Assembly: GCF_007995215.1 (NCBI RefSeq) | Contig: NZ_VCDK01000003.1 | Coordinates: forward strand, 558,001-622,000 | DNA length: 64,000 nucleotides | Reading direction: 5' to 3' | Origin: Shimia ponticola | GTDB taxonomy: Bacteria > Pseudomonadota > Alphaproteobacteria > Rhodobacterales > Rhodobacteraceae | In this document: positions 1 to 7,387 of the stretch, one piece after another | How positions within the stretch are numbered: the first letter of the stretch is position 1 | How the letters are laid out: each line of letters opens with the position of its first letter | Position numbers and translations under genes: made by a program | Notes under the pieces: generated by a model | Told to the model about the DNA's origin: nothing | Databases searched by the model: none | Seen by the model: only the letters and a program-made list of their open reading frames with translations

Positions 1-389
1 AAAGCATGCAACTGGTCGAGATGGCCTCGATCCGCCAATTGGAACAACGCTTTCACGAAGTTGACTTAGACCCGCGACACCTGTGGTCGGACCCAGAAAG
101 CTGGACGCGCTATTCTCGGTATGTTGATCCATGGCTCCGCCAAACCGCGCAAGAGCTTTCAAAGGCTGCGTTGTCCGTATGTTCCGTGATCGACTTTGAG
201 GCAATCCTGATCGATGGAGCCTTTCCAGAGCCCATCAGGCACGATCTAGTGGACCGTGTTCGACGCTATGTCACGACCCAAGACACCCGAGGTCTGATCG
301 CTCCGCAGATCGAAGCAGGGTCTATTGGCCGCAAGGCCCGCGCCATCGGCGCAGCGACCCGCCCGATGGACATCCAGTTTATGCTTTAG
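1..389 (+). CDS. ROK family protein (sugar-responsive repressor or kinase), C-terminal part only
   Basis: The reading frame is open at the left edge, so only the last ~128 residues are present and the true start lies outside the window. The segment looks like the second half of the ROK (NagC/XylR-type) fold: an amphipathic helix before 'VIDFEAILIDGAFP', the hydrophobic strand plus Asp-Gly turn typical of these proteins, and a C-terminal 'GRKARAIGAA' stretch matching the usual ARAIGAA-like ending. ROK repressors bind a sugar through this domain and DNA through an N-terminal winged helix, which cannot be seen here, so repressor and kinase cannot be told apart. No gene follows on the same strand until 925. 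The family call is by recognition of conserved pattern only. Confidence 0.65.
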   Translation, partial: SMQLVEMASIRQLEQRFHEVDLDPRHLWSDPESWTRYSRYVDPWLRQTAQELSKAALSVCSVIDFEAILIDGAFPEPIRHDLVDRVRRYVTTQDTRGLIAPQIEAGSIGRKARAIGAATRPMDIQFML

Positions 390-502
390 GCTTTGCAAAT
401 TCCGATCGTTGGTCAATTTGTGCCCGCTTGGGCGCGAATGATCGCTGAAATCACTACAGCTTCGATGTCTGCTTAGAGCAATTCAAGCATTGGAATTCTC
501 AG

Positions 503-545
503 TCGCGGCGAACTTCCGATCTCCACCCAAAGCGGACATTGGTAG
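503..545. repeat. Intergenic repeat of the 'NVRFGWRSEVRR' type
   Basis: Read on the minus strand, this segment translates as NVRFGWRSEVRR. I recognise that string as a spurious peptide from a short repeat scattered through alphaproteobacterial genomes and often annotated as tiny hypothetical proteins. Here it sits exactly where homology to PhnM ends (see the phnM relic at 576-926), so it may mark the deletion or insertion point that truncated that gene. The 30 bases to its right (546-575) belong neither to phnM nor clearly to the repeat. Copy number elsewhere in the genome cannot be judged from this window. Confidence 0.5.
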
Positions 546-575
546 CCTGGACAAATGGCGAGAAGCGGAAACGGG

Positions 576-926
576 CATGGCGTCGAAAACCGTTGTAATC
601 CCGGTTGAGGCCAATTCAGCATCATGCGCCATCAAGGCTGGAAGGTGGGGCCAATCGACCTTGGGCTACGGTTCGATGTGCCATTCGACATTGTCTGTAT
701 AAAGCTAGACCAGTGCAGGCAGGACCGGATTATTTTGGCAATCCACGGCGCTCGCAGGAATCTGATCCCCCTCGCAGATCTCCGAAATCATACCTTGTTC
801 AATTGTGATCGCTCCGATTACCACTCGGTCAGGCAAAACAAGTTGTGCATTTGCGAGGCAAAGATCTGCTGACACAGTCCTGTCATCTGGCTGGATCAGA
901 GCGGCGGCCGGGAAAAGGGGATCCAT
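576..926 (-). pseudogene. phnM: phnM relic (ribose 1-methylphosphonate 5-triphosphate diphosphatase), truncated, two nonsense codons
   Basis: From an ATG at 926-924 the minus strand encodes the PhnM N-terminus ('LCLANAQLVLPDRVV' then 'ISEICEGDQIPASAVDC'). The frame hits TAG after 'PVLPALV', but homology continues in the same frame: LYTDNVEWHIEP, a second TAG, then 'PKVDWPHLPALMAHDAELAS' and TGITTVFDAM. This matches the usual ELHTDNLERH...VDWPH...GITTVFDAL block, with Glu and Arg codons turned into stops. Homology stops near 576, about a third of the way into the family's usual ~380 residues, next to the repeat at 503-545. PhnM is an amidohydrolase that cleaves pyrophosphate from the C-P lyase intermediate. 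This copy is dead. Its start codon overlaps that of the divergent DUF1045 gene. Confidence 0.8.
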
Positions 927-1596
927 GTCATACTCTCGATTTGCGATCTATTATGTGGCCCCGGAGGGGACGCTGGCCGAGTTTGGAGCGTCTTGGCTGG
1001 GGTGGGACATCGCGCGTGGCTGCGTCGTCCCACTGATGGATCATCCCGGACTAGCTGCGATTACTGAAGCACCACGGAAATACGGGTTCCATGGCACTTT
1101 GAAGCCGCCGTTTCGACTGGCCGACGGTGCGTCCGAAGACGGCTTGCACACCGCTCTGAGCGACATGGCGCGGATGCTGCCTCCTGCGCGCTGCGATGGG
1201 CTGGAGTTGCGCGTTCTGGGCGGCTTCCTCGCGCTGACGCCGCGCGGAGACCTACGCCCTCTTCAGCAGGTTGCCGAGACCTGCGTCATCGCTTTGGACA
1301 GGTTTCGGGCGCCGTTGACCGACGCCGAACTTGCGCGCCGCCGCAAAGCGAACCTTAGTGACCGACAAGAGGCGTTGTTGCGCGATTGGGGCTATCCCTA
1401 CGTGATGGACCAATTCCGATTTCACCTGACCTTGTCGGGCAAGATTGCGAAAGCGGATATGCCTGCTTGGACCAAGACGGCGCGCGATGCACTGCCTGAC
1501 CTGCCTCGGCCATTCGTCATTGATCAGGTTGCTCTGTGTGGAGAACGCTGTGACGGGAGATTTGAAGTTATCCATCGCTACCCCCTGACCGGTTGA
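925..1596 (+). CDS. DUF1045 family protein, phosphonate-metabolism associated (2H-phosphoesterase-like)
   Basis: This 223-residue protein has the DUF1045 pattern: 'RFAIYYVAPEG' at the N-terminus, 'YGFHGTLKPPFRL' (first HxT motif) near residue 50 and 'FRFHLTLSGKI' (second HxT motif) near residue 170. Two HxT motifs are the signature of 2H phosphoesterases. The ATG at 925 is preferred over an upstream in-frame start at 805 because it is preceded by a purine-rich AAAAGGGG and begins directly with the conserved domain. Family members usually sit inside phn (C-P lyase) clusters; here both neighbours, phnM and phnN, are relics on the opposite strand, yet this frame is intact and full length. Its start overlaps the phnM start (CATG, 924-927). 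Biochemical role unproven. Confidence 0.8.
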   Translation: MSYSRFAIYYVAPEGTLAEFGASWLGWDIARGCVVPLMDHPGLAAITEAPRKYGFHGTLKPPFRLADGASEDGLHTALSDMARMLPPARCDGLELRVLGGFLALTPRGDLRPLQQVAETCVIALDRFRAPLTDAELARRRKANLSDRQEALLRDWGYPYVMDQFRFHLTLSGKIAKADMPAWTKTARDALPDLPRPFVIDQVALCGERCDGRFEVIHRYPLTG

Positions 1597-1768
1597 AGCT
1601 GACCAAGCGTCGAAAGCCTTCGACAGGGACGGCCTCACAGTCCTCCCCAGCCAAGTTCGGTGCACGGGTCATCACGCGCTGGACAAGGTTCATTGATGGC
1701 AAAGCCTTGCAAAGGCTTCCCATTACGCTGTCCTTGCCGACACCAGAGGGGCCTAAGGTCGTGGACAC
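1597..1768 (-). pseudogene. phnN: phnN relic (ribose 1,5-bisphosphate phosphokinase), N-terminal fragment
   Basis: The minus strand encodes a P-loop segment 'LGPSGVGKDSVMGSLCKALP' followed by 'NLVQRVMTRAPNLAGEDCEA' and VPVEGFRRL. This matches the first ~50 residues of PhnN (GPSGAGKD; RRVITRP...GGEDFEA). The frame then runs into sequence antisense to the DUF1045 stop, so the remaining ~130 residues, including the rest of the kinase fold, are gone. No ATG is present at the expected place; a GTG at 1768-1766 is the only candidate start. PhnN makes PRPP from ribose 1,5-bisphosphate in the C-P lyase pathway. The fragment cannot be functional. The 1769-1985 stretch beyond it holds no gene I can support. 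Confidence 0.7.
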
Positions 1769-1985
1769 AGGCCCCCGTGTTTTTCCACTTACTGCCTTAT
1801 CGGACTGCGCCACGAAATGCCCGCCGATGCGCGGCCTCAAGCGACCGTAAGGGGGTGGTCCAATCTTGGGGGCTTTTGGATCGGAAACCGGTCGCATCCA
1901 TGCGTGTGAAATATCCCCGCCTGAAAGGAGGGGTGCCGATCTTAGAACAAACCTCGCCAAGAGCATATCCTGAAAGGACGCCGAA

Positions 1986-3026
1986 ATGACCAAGCGAGCA
2001 AACGAGAAGAACGAACGTCTGAAACGCCAGTTCATGGAATATCGCAAGTATGCACGACAGCTTTCCGACAAGACGCTCGACAGAGAACTCGCGGCACTCG
2101 AATGGTTCGACGTTTGGAATGGGCGCAAGGATTTTATCAAGTTCCAGCGCGATTGGGCTATGGGCTTCCGCGACCACCTTGAGCGCGCGAAAACTACCAA
2201 GGGCCAACCATTGGGCAAGTCCTCGGCGCGCGCCATCATGGCAACGCTGCGCGAGTTCACGTTATGGCTTTCGCAGCAAGATGGCTTCCGAAGCAAAGTT
2301 AAGGCGGCGGATGCAGAGTATTTCAACCTGTCTCGCCGTGATGAAGCCGAAGCCCGCGCCGCACCAGCCCGCCCAGCGCCCAGCGTGAAACAGGCCAAGC
2401 GCGCCTTGGAATCGATGCCCGCCAACACACCGCGCGAGATGCGCGACAAGGCGCTATTTGCATTGTTGTGCCTGACGGGCATCCGCGTCTCGGCGCTGAT
2501 CAGCTTGCGAATTAAGCATGTCGATCTGGCGGATAAGTCCGTGACGCAGCCCCCCCCCGCGAGGTGGCGACGAAGTTCGGGAAATCCATGCACACCTTCT
2601 TTGCAAAAAAGTTCCCAAAGGCCGAAGCGGCGCTACGTGCATGGAGCACCCACCTCGAAGACGTTGTTTTTTGGACCGGCCGATCCTTTGTTCCCGACAA
2701 CCGCGTTGACAGCCAGCGCTGCGCATGAATTCGAAGCCGACGGCTTCGAACGTCGAGCTTGGAAAAGTACTGAACCCGCCCGAAAGATCGTCAATGCGGC
2801 GTTCACTGCCGTTAGCCTGCCAACCTTTGGCCCCCACGCCGTCCGCCACATGCTGGCCCGCGACGCGGCGAAGAATTGCAAGTCTATTGCTGAGATCGTC
2901 GCTACCTCACAAAACCTTGGACACACAGACGTCCTGACGACATTGCGCAACTACGGTCAACTCGACCGCGACCGAATGCGCCAACTGATCACGGGCGAGT
3001 CAGAGGCAGGCGTGCTGGAAGACTGA
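1986..3026 (+). CDS. Tyrosine recombinase / phage-type integrase carrying two compensating frameshifts
   Basis: The 346-residue frame has a SAM-like N-terminal DNA-binding half (about 1-120) and a catalytic half. The catalytic Arg is in 'TGIRVSALISLRIKHVDL', HxxR is HAVR in 'GPHAVRHMLA', and the last His and the Tyr nucleophile are in 'NLGHTDVLTTLRNYG'. Between about 2559 and 2669 the main frame is implausible (PPPARWRRSSGNPC...), while the neighbouring frame reads 'REVATKFGKSMHTFFAKKFP' and KAEAALRAWSTHLEDVVF, which fits this integrase family. One base is therefore missing at the C9 run (2550-2558) and one extra at the T6 run (2667-2672). The misread segment includes the conserved Lys region, so activity is doubtful unless these are sequencing errors. 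It points toward, and lies about 100 bp from, the 3' end of tRNA-Ser. Confidence 0.8.
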   Translation: MTKRANEKNERLKRQFMEYRKYARQLSDKTLDRELAALEWFDVWNGRKDFIKFQRDWAMGFRDHLERAKTTKGQPLGKSSARAIMATLREFTLWLSQQDGFRSKVKAADAEYFNLSRRDEAEARAAPARPAPSVKQAKRALESMPANTPREMRDKALFALLCLTGIRVSALISLRIKHVDLADKSVTQPPPARWRRSSGNPCTPSLQKSSQRPKRRYVHGAPTSKTLFFGPADPLFPTTALTASAAHEFEADGFERRAWKSTEPARKIVNAAFTAVSLPTFGPHAVRHMLARDAAKNCKSIAEIVATSQNLGHTDVLTTLRNYGQLDRDRMRQLITGESEAGVLED

Positions 3027-3128
3027 AGAACGCGATGTCAAAGCACAACCAAGCGTGGGAACAAGTCTGGGAACGGCCACAAAATATGGAACTAAATTCT
3101 TACATTTCAGATATTTGCACGAATTTCA

Positions 3129-3218
3129 TGGCGGAGGCTCAGGGATTCGAACCCTGGGAGGACTTTCACCCTCGCCGGTTTTCAAGACCGGTGCATTCGA
3201 CCACTCTGCCAAACCTCC
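3129..3218 (-). tRNA. tRNA-Ser (anticodon TGA)
   Basis: On the minus strand a 90-base cloverleaf starts at 3218 with GGAGGTT, pairs with AGCCTCC at the 3' end, and finishes with encoded CCA (3131-3129). The anticodon stem-loop is CCGGT-CTTGAAA-ACCGG, giving TGA. The T arm carries GGTTCGAATCC, and a long variable arm (class II tRNA) lies between anticodon and T arms. The 3' end faces the integrase gene to the left, the usual geometry for integration into a tRNA 3' end. I found no second copy of the tRNA 3' end between position 1 and the integrase. Confidence 0.95.
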
Positions 3219-3429
3219 GGCCTGATGTGGTGGGCGGGGTGTAGCGATCTGGTTTGATTCTGAAAAGGCCACAAACAACAGGTTTTTGACCGCGGACGTC
3301 TTGGAGACTTTGCAAATCACCTGCTTGTCGCTAGTCTGTGCGCAACGGGATCACCCGATATCAGCAGTGACCCCCCGAAAAGAGGGGGCCATGGACGCGA
3401 AAAAGCGTTCGCAAAATTGAGGCTTTGAG

Positions 3430-4332
3430 ATGACCACAACAGGTTTCATCCGTCTGTGCGCGATCAGCGCATTTGCCCTGACAGCCGCCTGTCAGGACAT
3501 GAGCGGTTTTTCGATGAACACACCCGCAGCAGAAGACGAAGGTGGGGCCGAGGTGACACGTTCAAACTCGACACGGCTGATCGAGCGGGATGTCGAGGCA
3601 CCAGATGTATTTCAGGTGACAAGCTCCGGTCTTTGGGATGGACGGCCATCGCTTGGCGGGGTGTGGGTCGCGCATCCAGATGCCAAAGACCCCGAACGCG
3701 TCATCATCCGGAACGAAGAGAATGGAAAATTCGTCATCGGCGCGCTCTTCCGCAAGGAACGCGACACGCCGGGTCCTGCGCTTCAAGTGTCGTCGGATGC
3801 GGCTGCCGCCTTGGGCATTTTGGCAGGCAGTCCAACAGGCCTGAACGTCACGGCGTTGCGCAAGGAATCCGTTCCCGAGCAAAACGATAGCATCGGAGCC
3901 TTGCCTGTTGCGGCTGAGGTGTCCTCTTCAAATCTCGATGATCCTATAGCCAATCAGGCTGCTGCAGCCATTGAAGCAGCGGCGCCAAATCCACAACCGA
4001 TCCCCGGCACGGATACGGCAGACACAGCTGTAATCACCAAGGCCGCGGCGCAGACTCCGGCCCAGACCGCCGCTCCTGCCACGACCGCCAAGTCACCCCT
4101 GTCGAAGCCTTACGTTCAGATCGGCTTCTTTTCGGTCGAGGCCAATGCGCGGCGAACCGCCGACAATTTGCGCAGTTCCGGCGTGGTTCCGTCGGTTGTA
4201 CCCGGTGAAAGCAACGGAAAAGCCTTCTGGCGGGTCATTGTGGGTCCATCCAACACATCTGCCGAACGCGCAGAGGTCTTGAAAACCGTCAAGTCTAAGG
4301 GCTTTAGTGACGCATATTTCGTGACCAACTAA
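3430..4332 (+). CDS. SPOR-domain lipoprotein
   Basis: A 300-residue protein with a lipoprotein signal: hydrophobic segment to residue 20 and lipobox LTAAC, with Cys21 as the predicted acylated residue. Residues ~165-220 are a low-complexity Ala/Pro/Thr linker. Residues ~225-300 ('KPYVQIGFFSVEANARRTAD' to 'SKGFSDAYFVTN') form a SPOR domain, which binds glycan strands lacking stem peptides, as at division septa. The downstream gene is a D-Ala-D-Ala carboxypeptidase 46 bp away, consistent with a cell-wall role. A short hairpin of C6 and G5 (3371-3388) lies ~40 bp upstream of the ATG. RlpA-type double-psi domains are absent, so this is a SPOR lipoprotein and not RlpA. Confidence 0.85.
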   Translation: MTTTGFIRLCAISAFALTAACQDMSGFSMNTPAAEDEGGAEVTRSNSTRLIERDVEAPDVFQVTSSGLWDGRPSLGGVWVAHPDAKDPERVIIRNEENGKFVIGALFRKERDTPGPALQVSSDAAAALGILAGSPTGLNVTALRKESVPEQNDSIGALPVAAEVSSSNLDDPIANQAAAAIEAAAPNPQPIPGTDTADTAVITKAAAQTPAQTAAPATTAKSPLSKPYVQIGFFSVEANARRTADNLRSSGVVPSVVPGESNGKAFWRVIVGPSNTSAERAEVLKTVKSKGFSDAYFVTN

Positions 4333-4378
4333 GGCGGGCCCCTCACCCCGCCGAAACGGCACCAAAGGGGAGAGCAGA

Positions 4379-5548
4379 ATGGTCCTTCGCATCCTTGCGA
4401 CGCTTTTGATCTGCGCGGCATCTGTCGCGCAGGCACAAACCTTCGATACCCGCGCGACCTCGGCCTACGTCGTCGATCAAGGTACTGGCACCGTGCTGCT
4501 GGCCAAGCGCGCAGATGAGCCGCTGCCGCCAGCCTCCATGTCCAAGCTCATGACGCTGTTCATGACCTTCGAGGCAATTCGGGACGGACGCTTGTCGATT
4601 GATGACCGCTTGCCGGTGTCCGAACACGCCATGTCTTTTGGTGGCTCGACCATGTTCCTCGACACAACCGACCGCGTGCGCGTCGAAGACCTGATCCGCG
4701 GCGTCATCGTGCTGTCCGGCAACGACGCCTGTGTTGTGCTTGCAGAAGCGCTAAGCCCTGACGGCACCGAGGCAGGCTTCGCGCGGATGATGACGGAACG
4801 CGCACGGCAATTGGGCATGACGAATTCGACCTTCGCGAATTCCAGCGGGTGGCCCGCTGCAGGGCATCGCATGTCGATGAAGGATCTCGCCATCCTTGCC
4901 GATCGCTTGATTAAGGATTTCCCGACCTACTACCCGCTCTTCCAAGAGCGAGAGTTCGCATTTGACGGGCGCGCGCCGTCGAATACCCGCAACCGCAATC
5001 CCCTGTTGGGATTGGGGATCGGGGCGGACGGTCTGAAAACCGGCCACACGCAAGAGGCGGGATATGGTCTTGTCGGATCGGCGCGCCAAGGGGATCGGCG
5101 CGTGATCTTCGTCATTTCTGGGCTGCAATCCACGCAGGGCCGCGCCGAAGAGGCTGAGCGGATCGTCACATGGGCCTTTCGCCAATTTGCGGAGCAAGAA
5201 GTAACGCGCGCAGGAACCCGATTGGCCAGCGCAGATATCTGGATGGGCGCGGCCCCGAGTGTCGGCTTGACGGTCTCTGAAGACCTGACGGTTTTGATGC
5301 CTGTTCTGGGTGAAGACGTCCTGAGCGCCGACGTCGTCTATCAGGGCCCTGTCGAAGCCCCTGTGACAGCAGGTCAGCAACTGGCGGAGTTGGTCATCGA
5401 ACGCAAAGGCCTGCCAGAAACGCGCGTGCCGTTGGTGGCGATGTCTGACGTGGAACGTGGTGGGTTCGGCCCGCGCATCCGCACCGCTGTCGAGGTTTTG
5501 CGCAACCGCTTTGTCGGAAGCGTCGACGCGGGCGCGAACCCATCTTGA
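4379..5548 (+). CDS. D-alanyl-D-alanine carboxypeptidase (DacC/PBP5-like)
   Basis: The 389-residue protein begins with a Sec signal peptide (ICAASVAQAQ, cleavage after residue ~19). It carries all three penicillin-binding motifs: SxxK at S53-M-S-K56, SxN at S113-G-N115 and KTG at K220-T-G222. The C-terminal third (~280-370) fits the PBP5 C-terminal beta domain, followed by a basic tail that could be an amphipathic membrane anchor ('IRTAVEVLRNRFVGSV'). The enzyme trims the terminal D-Ala of peptidoglycan pentapeptides in the periplasm. Its stop overlaps the TTG start of tmk by 4 bases (TTGA), so the two are probably translationally coupled. dacA and dacC type cannot be distinguished. Confidence 0.92.
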   Translation: MVLRILATLLICAASVAQAQTFDTRATSAYVVDQGTGTVLLAKRADEPLPPASMSKLMTLFMTFEAIRDGRLSIDDRLPVSEHAMSFGGSTMFLDTTDRVRVEDLIRGVIVLSGNDACVVLAEALSPDGTEAGFARMMTERARQLGMTNSTFANSSGWPAAGHRMSMKDLAILADRLIKDFPTYYPLFQEREFAFDGRAPSNTRNRNPLLGLGIGADGLKTGHTQEAGYGLVGSARQGDRRVIFVISGLQSTQGRAEEAERIVTWAFRQFAEQEVTRAGTRLASADIWMGAAPSVGLTVSEDLTVLMPVLGEDVLSADVVYQGPVEAPVTAGQQLAELVIERKGLPETRVPLVAMSDVERGGFGPRIRTAVEVLRNRFVGSVDAGANPS

Positions 5549-6183
5549 GCAGTCCTTCAAATACGCAACGCGGGCAATTCATCACCTTTGAAGGGATAGA
5601 CGGGTCTGGAAAATCAACTCAGGTCCGCAGCCTGGAGGCTCGCCTGAGTGCAAGTGGACGCACCGTACTGCGCACCCGCGAGCCGGGCGGCTCACCGGGT
5701 GCCGAAGACATCCGCAGGCTTCTGGTGGAAGGAGACCCCGAAAAATGGAGCCCGGAAACAGAGTTGCTCCTGTTCACTGCTGCGCGCCGCGATCACCTCG
5801 AAAAGACGATTGAACCGGCTTTGACGAAAGGCGAGGTCGTGATCTCGGATAGGTTTGCGGACTCGACCCGCATCTATCAGGGCGCAACGCGGGGTGATCT
5901 CCGCCCTATGGTTGATGAGCTGCATCGCCTCATGATCGGGCGCGAGCCGGATCTGACCATAATCATCGACATGGACCCTCAGGCAGCTTTGACACGCGGC
6001 TTGGCACGTGGATCAGGCGAAGACAGGTTCGAGGATTTTGGTCTGCCTTTTCAAAAGGCACTGCGCGACGGGTTTCTCAAGCTGGCGCAAGAATTTCCTG
6101 AGCGTTGTGTTATCATTGATGGCAATCATCCGGTCGAGACGGTTGAAGAAGCTGTCTGGCGCGCGGTAAGCCCGCGCCTATGA
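5545..6183 (+). CDS. tmk: Thymidylate kinase
   Basis: 212 residues, full length for dTMP kinase. The P-loop is GIDGSGKST (residues 17-25), the DRF motif is in 'VVISDRFADSTRIYQG', and a LID-like segment with basic and acidic residues follows (ARGSGEDRFEDFG). The start is a TTG at 5545 overlapping the dacC stop; no ATG occurs before the P-loop, and the N-terminus before the P-loop has normal length, so TTG is favoured. It phosphorylates dTMP to dTDP for DNA synthesis. It overlaps holB by ATGA (6180-6183), the usual tmk-holB arrangement in alphaproteobacteria. Confidence 0.95.
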   Translation: MSSPSNTQRGQFITFEGIDGSGKSTQVRSLEARLSASGRTVLRTREPGGSPGAEDIRRLLVEGDPEKWSPETELLLFTAARRDHLEKTIEPALTKGEVVISDRFADSTRIYQGATRGDLRPMVDELHRLMIGREPDLTIIIDMDPQAALTRGLARGSGEDRFEDFGLPFQKALRDGFLKLAQEFPERCVIIDGNHPVETVEEAVWRAVSPRL

Positions 6184-7292
6184 GCGATCTGCCCGAACCA
6201 GACAAACTGCCTGATGCCCCCCATCCCCGCGACACGCTTGATCTCTTTGGTCACGACGCCGCGCAAGCCAACTTTTTGGATGCGTTCATCACGGGGCGCC
6301 TCCACCACGCGTGGATGATCACAGGCCCCAAAGGGATCGGCAAAGCCACTCTGGCTTGGCGGATCGCGCGTTTTCTGCGTGCCAATCCAGAGGCCGAAAA
6401 TGATGGGCTGTTCGGCGCGCCCCCTGCCCCGACGAACTTAGTTGTCGATCCAGACCACCCAACGGCGCGCCGAATGGCGGCAGGCTCAGAGGCGGGTCTT
6501 TATGTCTTGCGGCGCAGCCCAAACGAAAAGGGGGACCGCCTCAGTGGCGAGATCCGTGTCTCGGATGTCCGCAAGCTCAAGGCCTTTTTCTCGCTTTCGG
6601 TCGCAGATGGCGGGCGGCGTGTGGTGATCGTAGACGCCGCCGACGAGATGAACACTAACGCGGCCAATGCGCTGTTGAAAGTGCTCGAAGAACCCCCTGC
6701 TAACACGACCTTGCTGTTGATCGCGCATCAGCCATCGGCGCTTTTGCCGACGATCAGGTCACGATGCCGCGTGCTGCGCTGCGACCCGCTGGGACCGGAC
6801 GATATGACCGCGGCCCTCAGACAGGCGGGAATTGCGACTGAACAGCCTCAGGCGCTCTCCGCGCTGTCGGGCGGGTCCGTCGGGACGGCCATCCGGCTTG
6901 AAACTCAGGACGGGGTCGCACTGTATTCGGCTTTGGTCTCCATCCTCGGTCAGGTGCCGAACATCGACCGGCAGTTGGCGCTGAAACTGGCTGATACCGT
7001 CACGGCGCGCACCCCCGAACGCATGACCCTGATCCTTGATCTCTTTGATCTCGTTCTGGCGCGTTTGGCTCGCACGGGCGTCATGGGCGTCCCGACGCCA
7101 TCGGCAACCGAACAAGAGGCCGAAGTCTTTGCGCGTCTGTGTCCGAATGCAGCGACCGCGCGGCATTGGGCGTCAGTCTCACAAAGCCTTGTTGATCGCG
7201 CGCGGCGCGGAGCCTCGGTGAACCTTGACCCTCCGTCGCTCATCCTTGATATGCTTTTCCAGATCGAAGCCGAGGCGCGACGGGCTATCTGA
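6180..7292 (+). CDS. holB: DNA polymerase III subunit delta'
   Basis: 370 residues with a clamp-loader AAA+ domain: Walker A-like GPKGIGKAT (49-57), the 'ADEMNTNAANALLKVLEEPP' block typical of delta', and the sensor motif IRSRC. The cysteines of the zinc module seen in many delta' proteins are not evident. Delta' is the stator of the clamp loader that opens the sliding clamp. The ATGA overlap with tmk shows the start and suggests coupling. About 95 bp separate it from tatD; metG, which sits between them in many relatives, is absent here. Confidence 0.92.
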   Translation: MSDLPEPDKLPDAPHPRDTLDLFGHDAAQANFLDAFITGRLHHAWMITGPKGIGKATLAWRIARFLRANPEAENDGLFGAPPAPTNLVVDPDHPTARRMAAGSEAGLYVLRRSPNEKGDRLSGEIRVSDVRKLKAFFSLSVADGGRRVVIVDAADEMNTNAANALLKVLEEPPANTTLLLIAHQPSALLPTIRSRCRVLRCDPLGPDDMTAALRQAGIATEQPQALSALSGGSVGTAIRLETQDGVALYSALVSILGQVPNIDRQLALKLADTVTARTPERMTLILDLFDLVLARLARTGVMGVPTPSATEQEAEVFARLCPNAATARHWASVSQSLVDRARRGASVNLDPPSLILDMLFQIEAEARRAI

Positions 7293-7387
7293 CGTTCAGA
7301 AACCGGTCGTTCGTTCCCTGTCCGAAAGACACCCGCGTCTTGACCGAAAGGCAGGATGCATCCGCAAGTGAGGCCCTCAGGACCACC

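Noticed and set aside
490-872. Overlapping + strand ORFs of 60-80 codons
   Set aside because: They are antisense to the phnM relic and the NVRFGWRSEVRR-type repeat, start at random places and have no family pattern.
1568-2593. 341-codon minus-strand ORF running through phnN and the integrase
   Set aside because: Only its last ~60 codons match PhnN; the rest is antisense to the integrase. The true object is a short relic.
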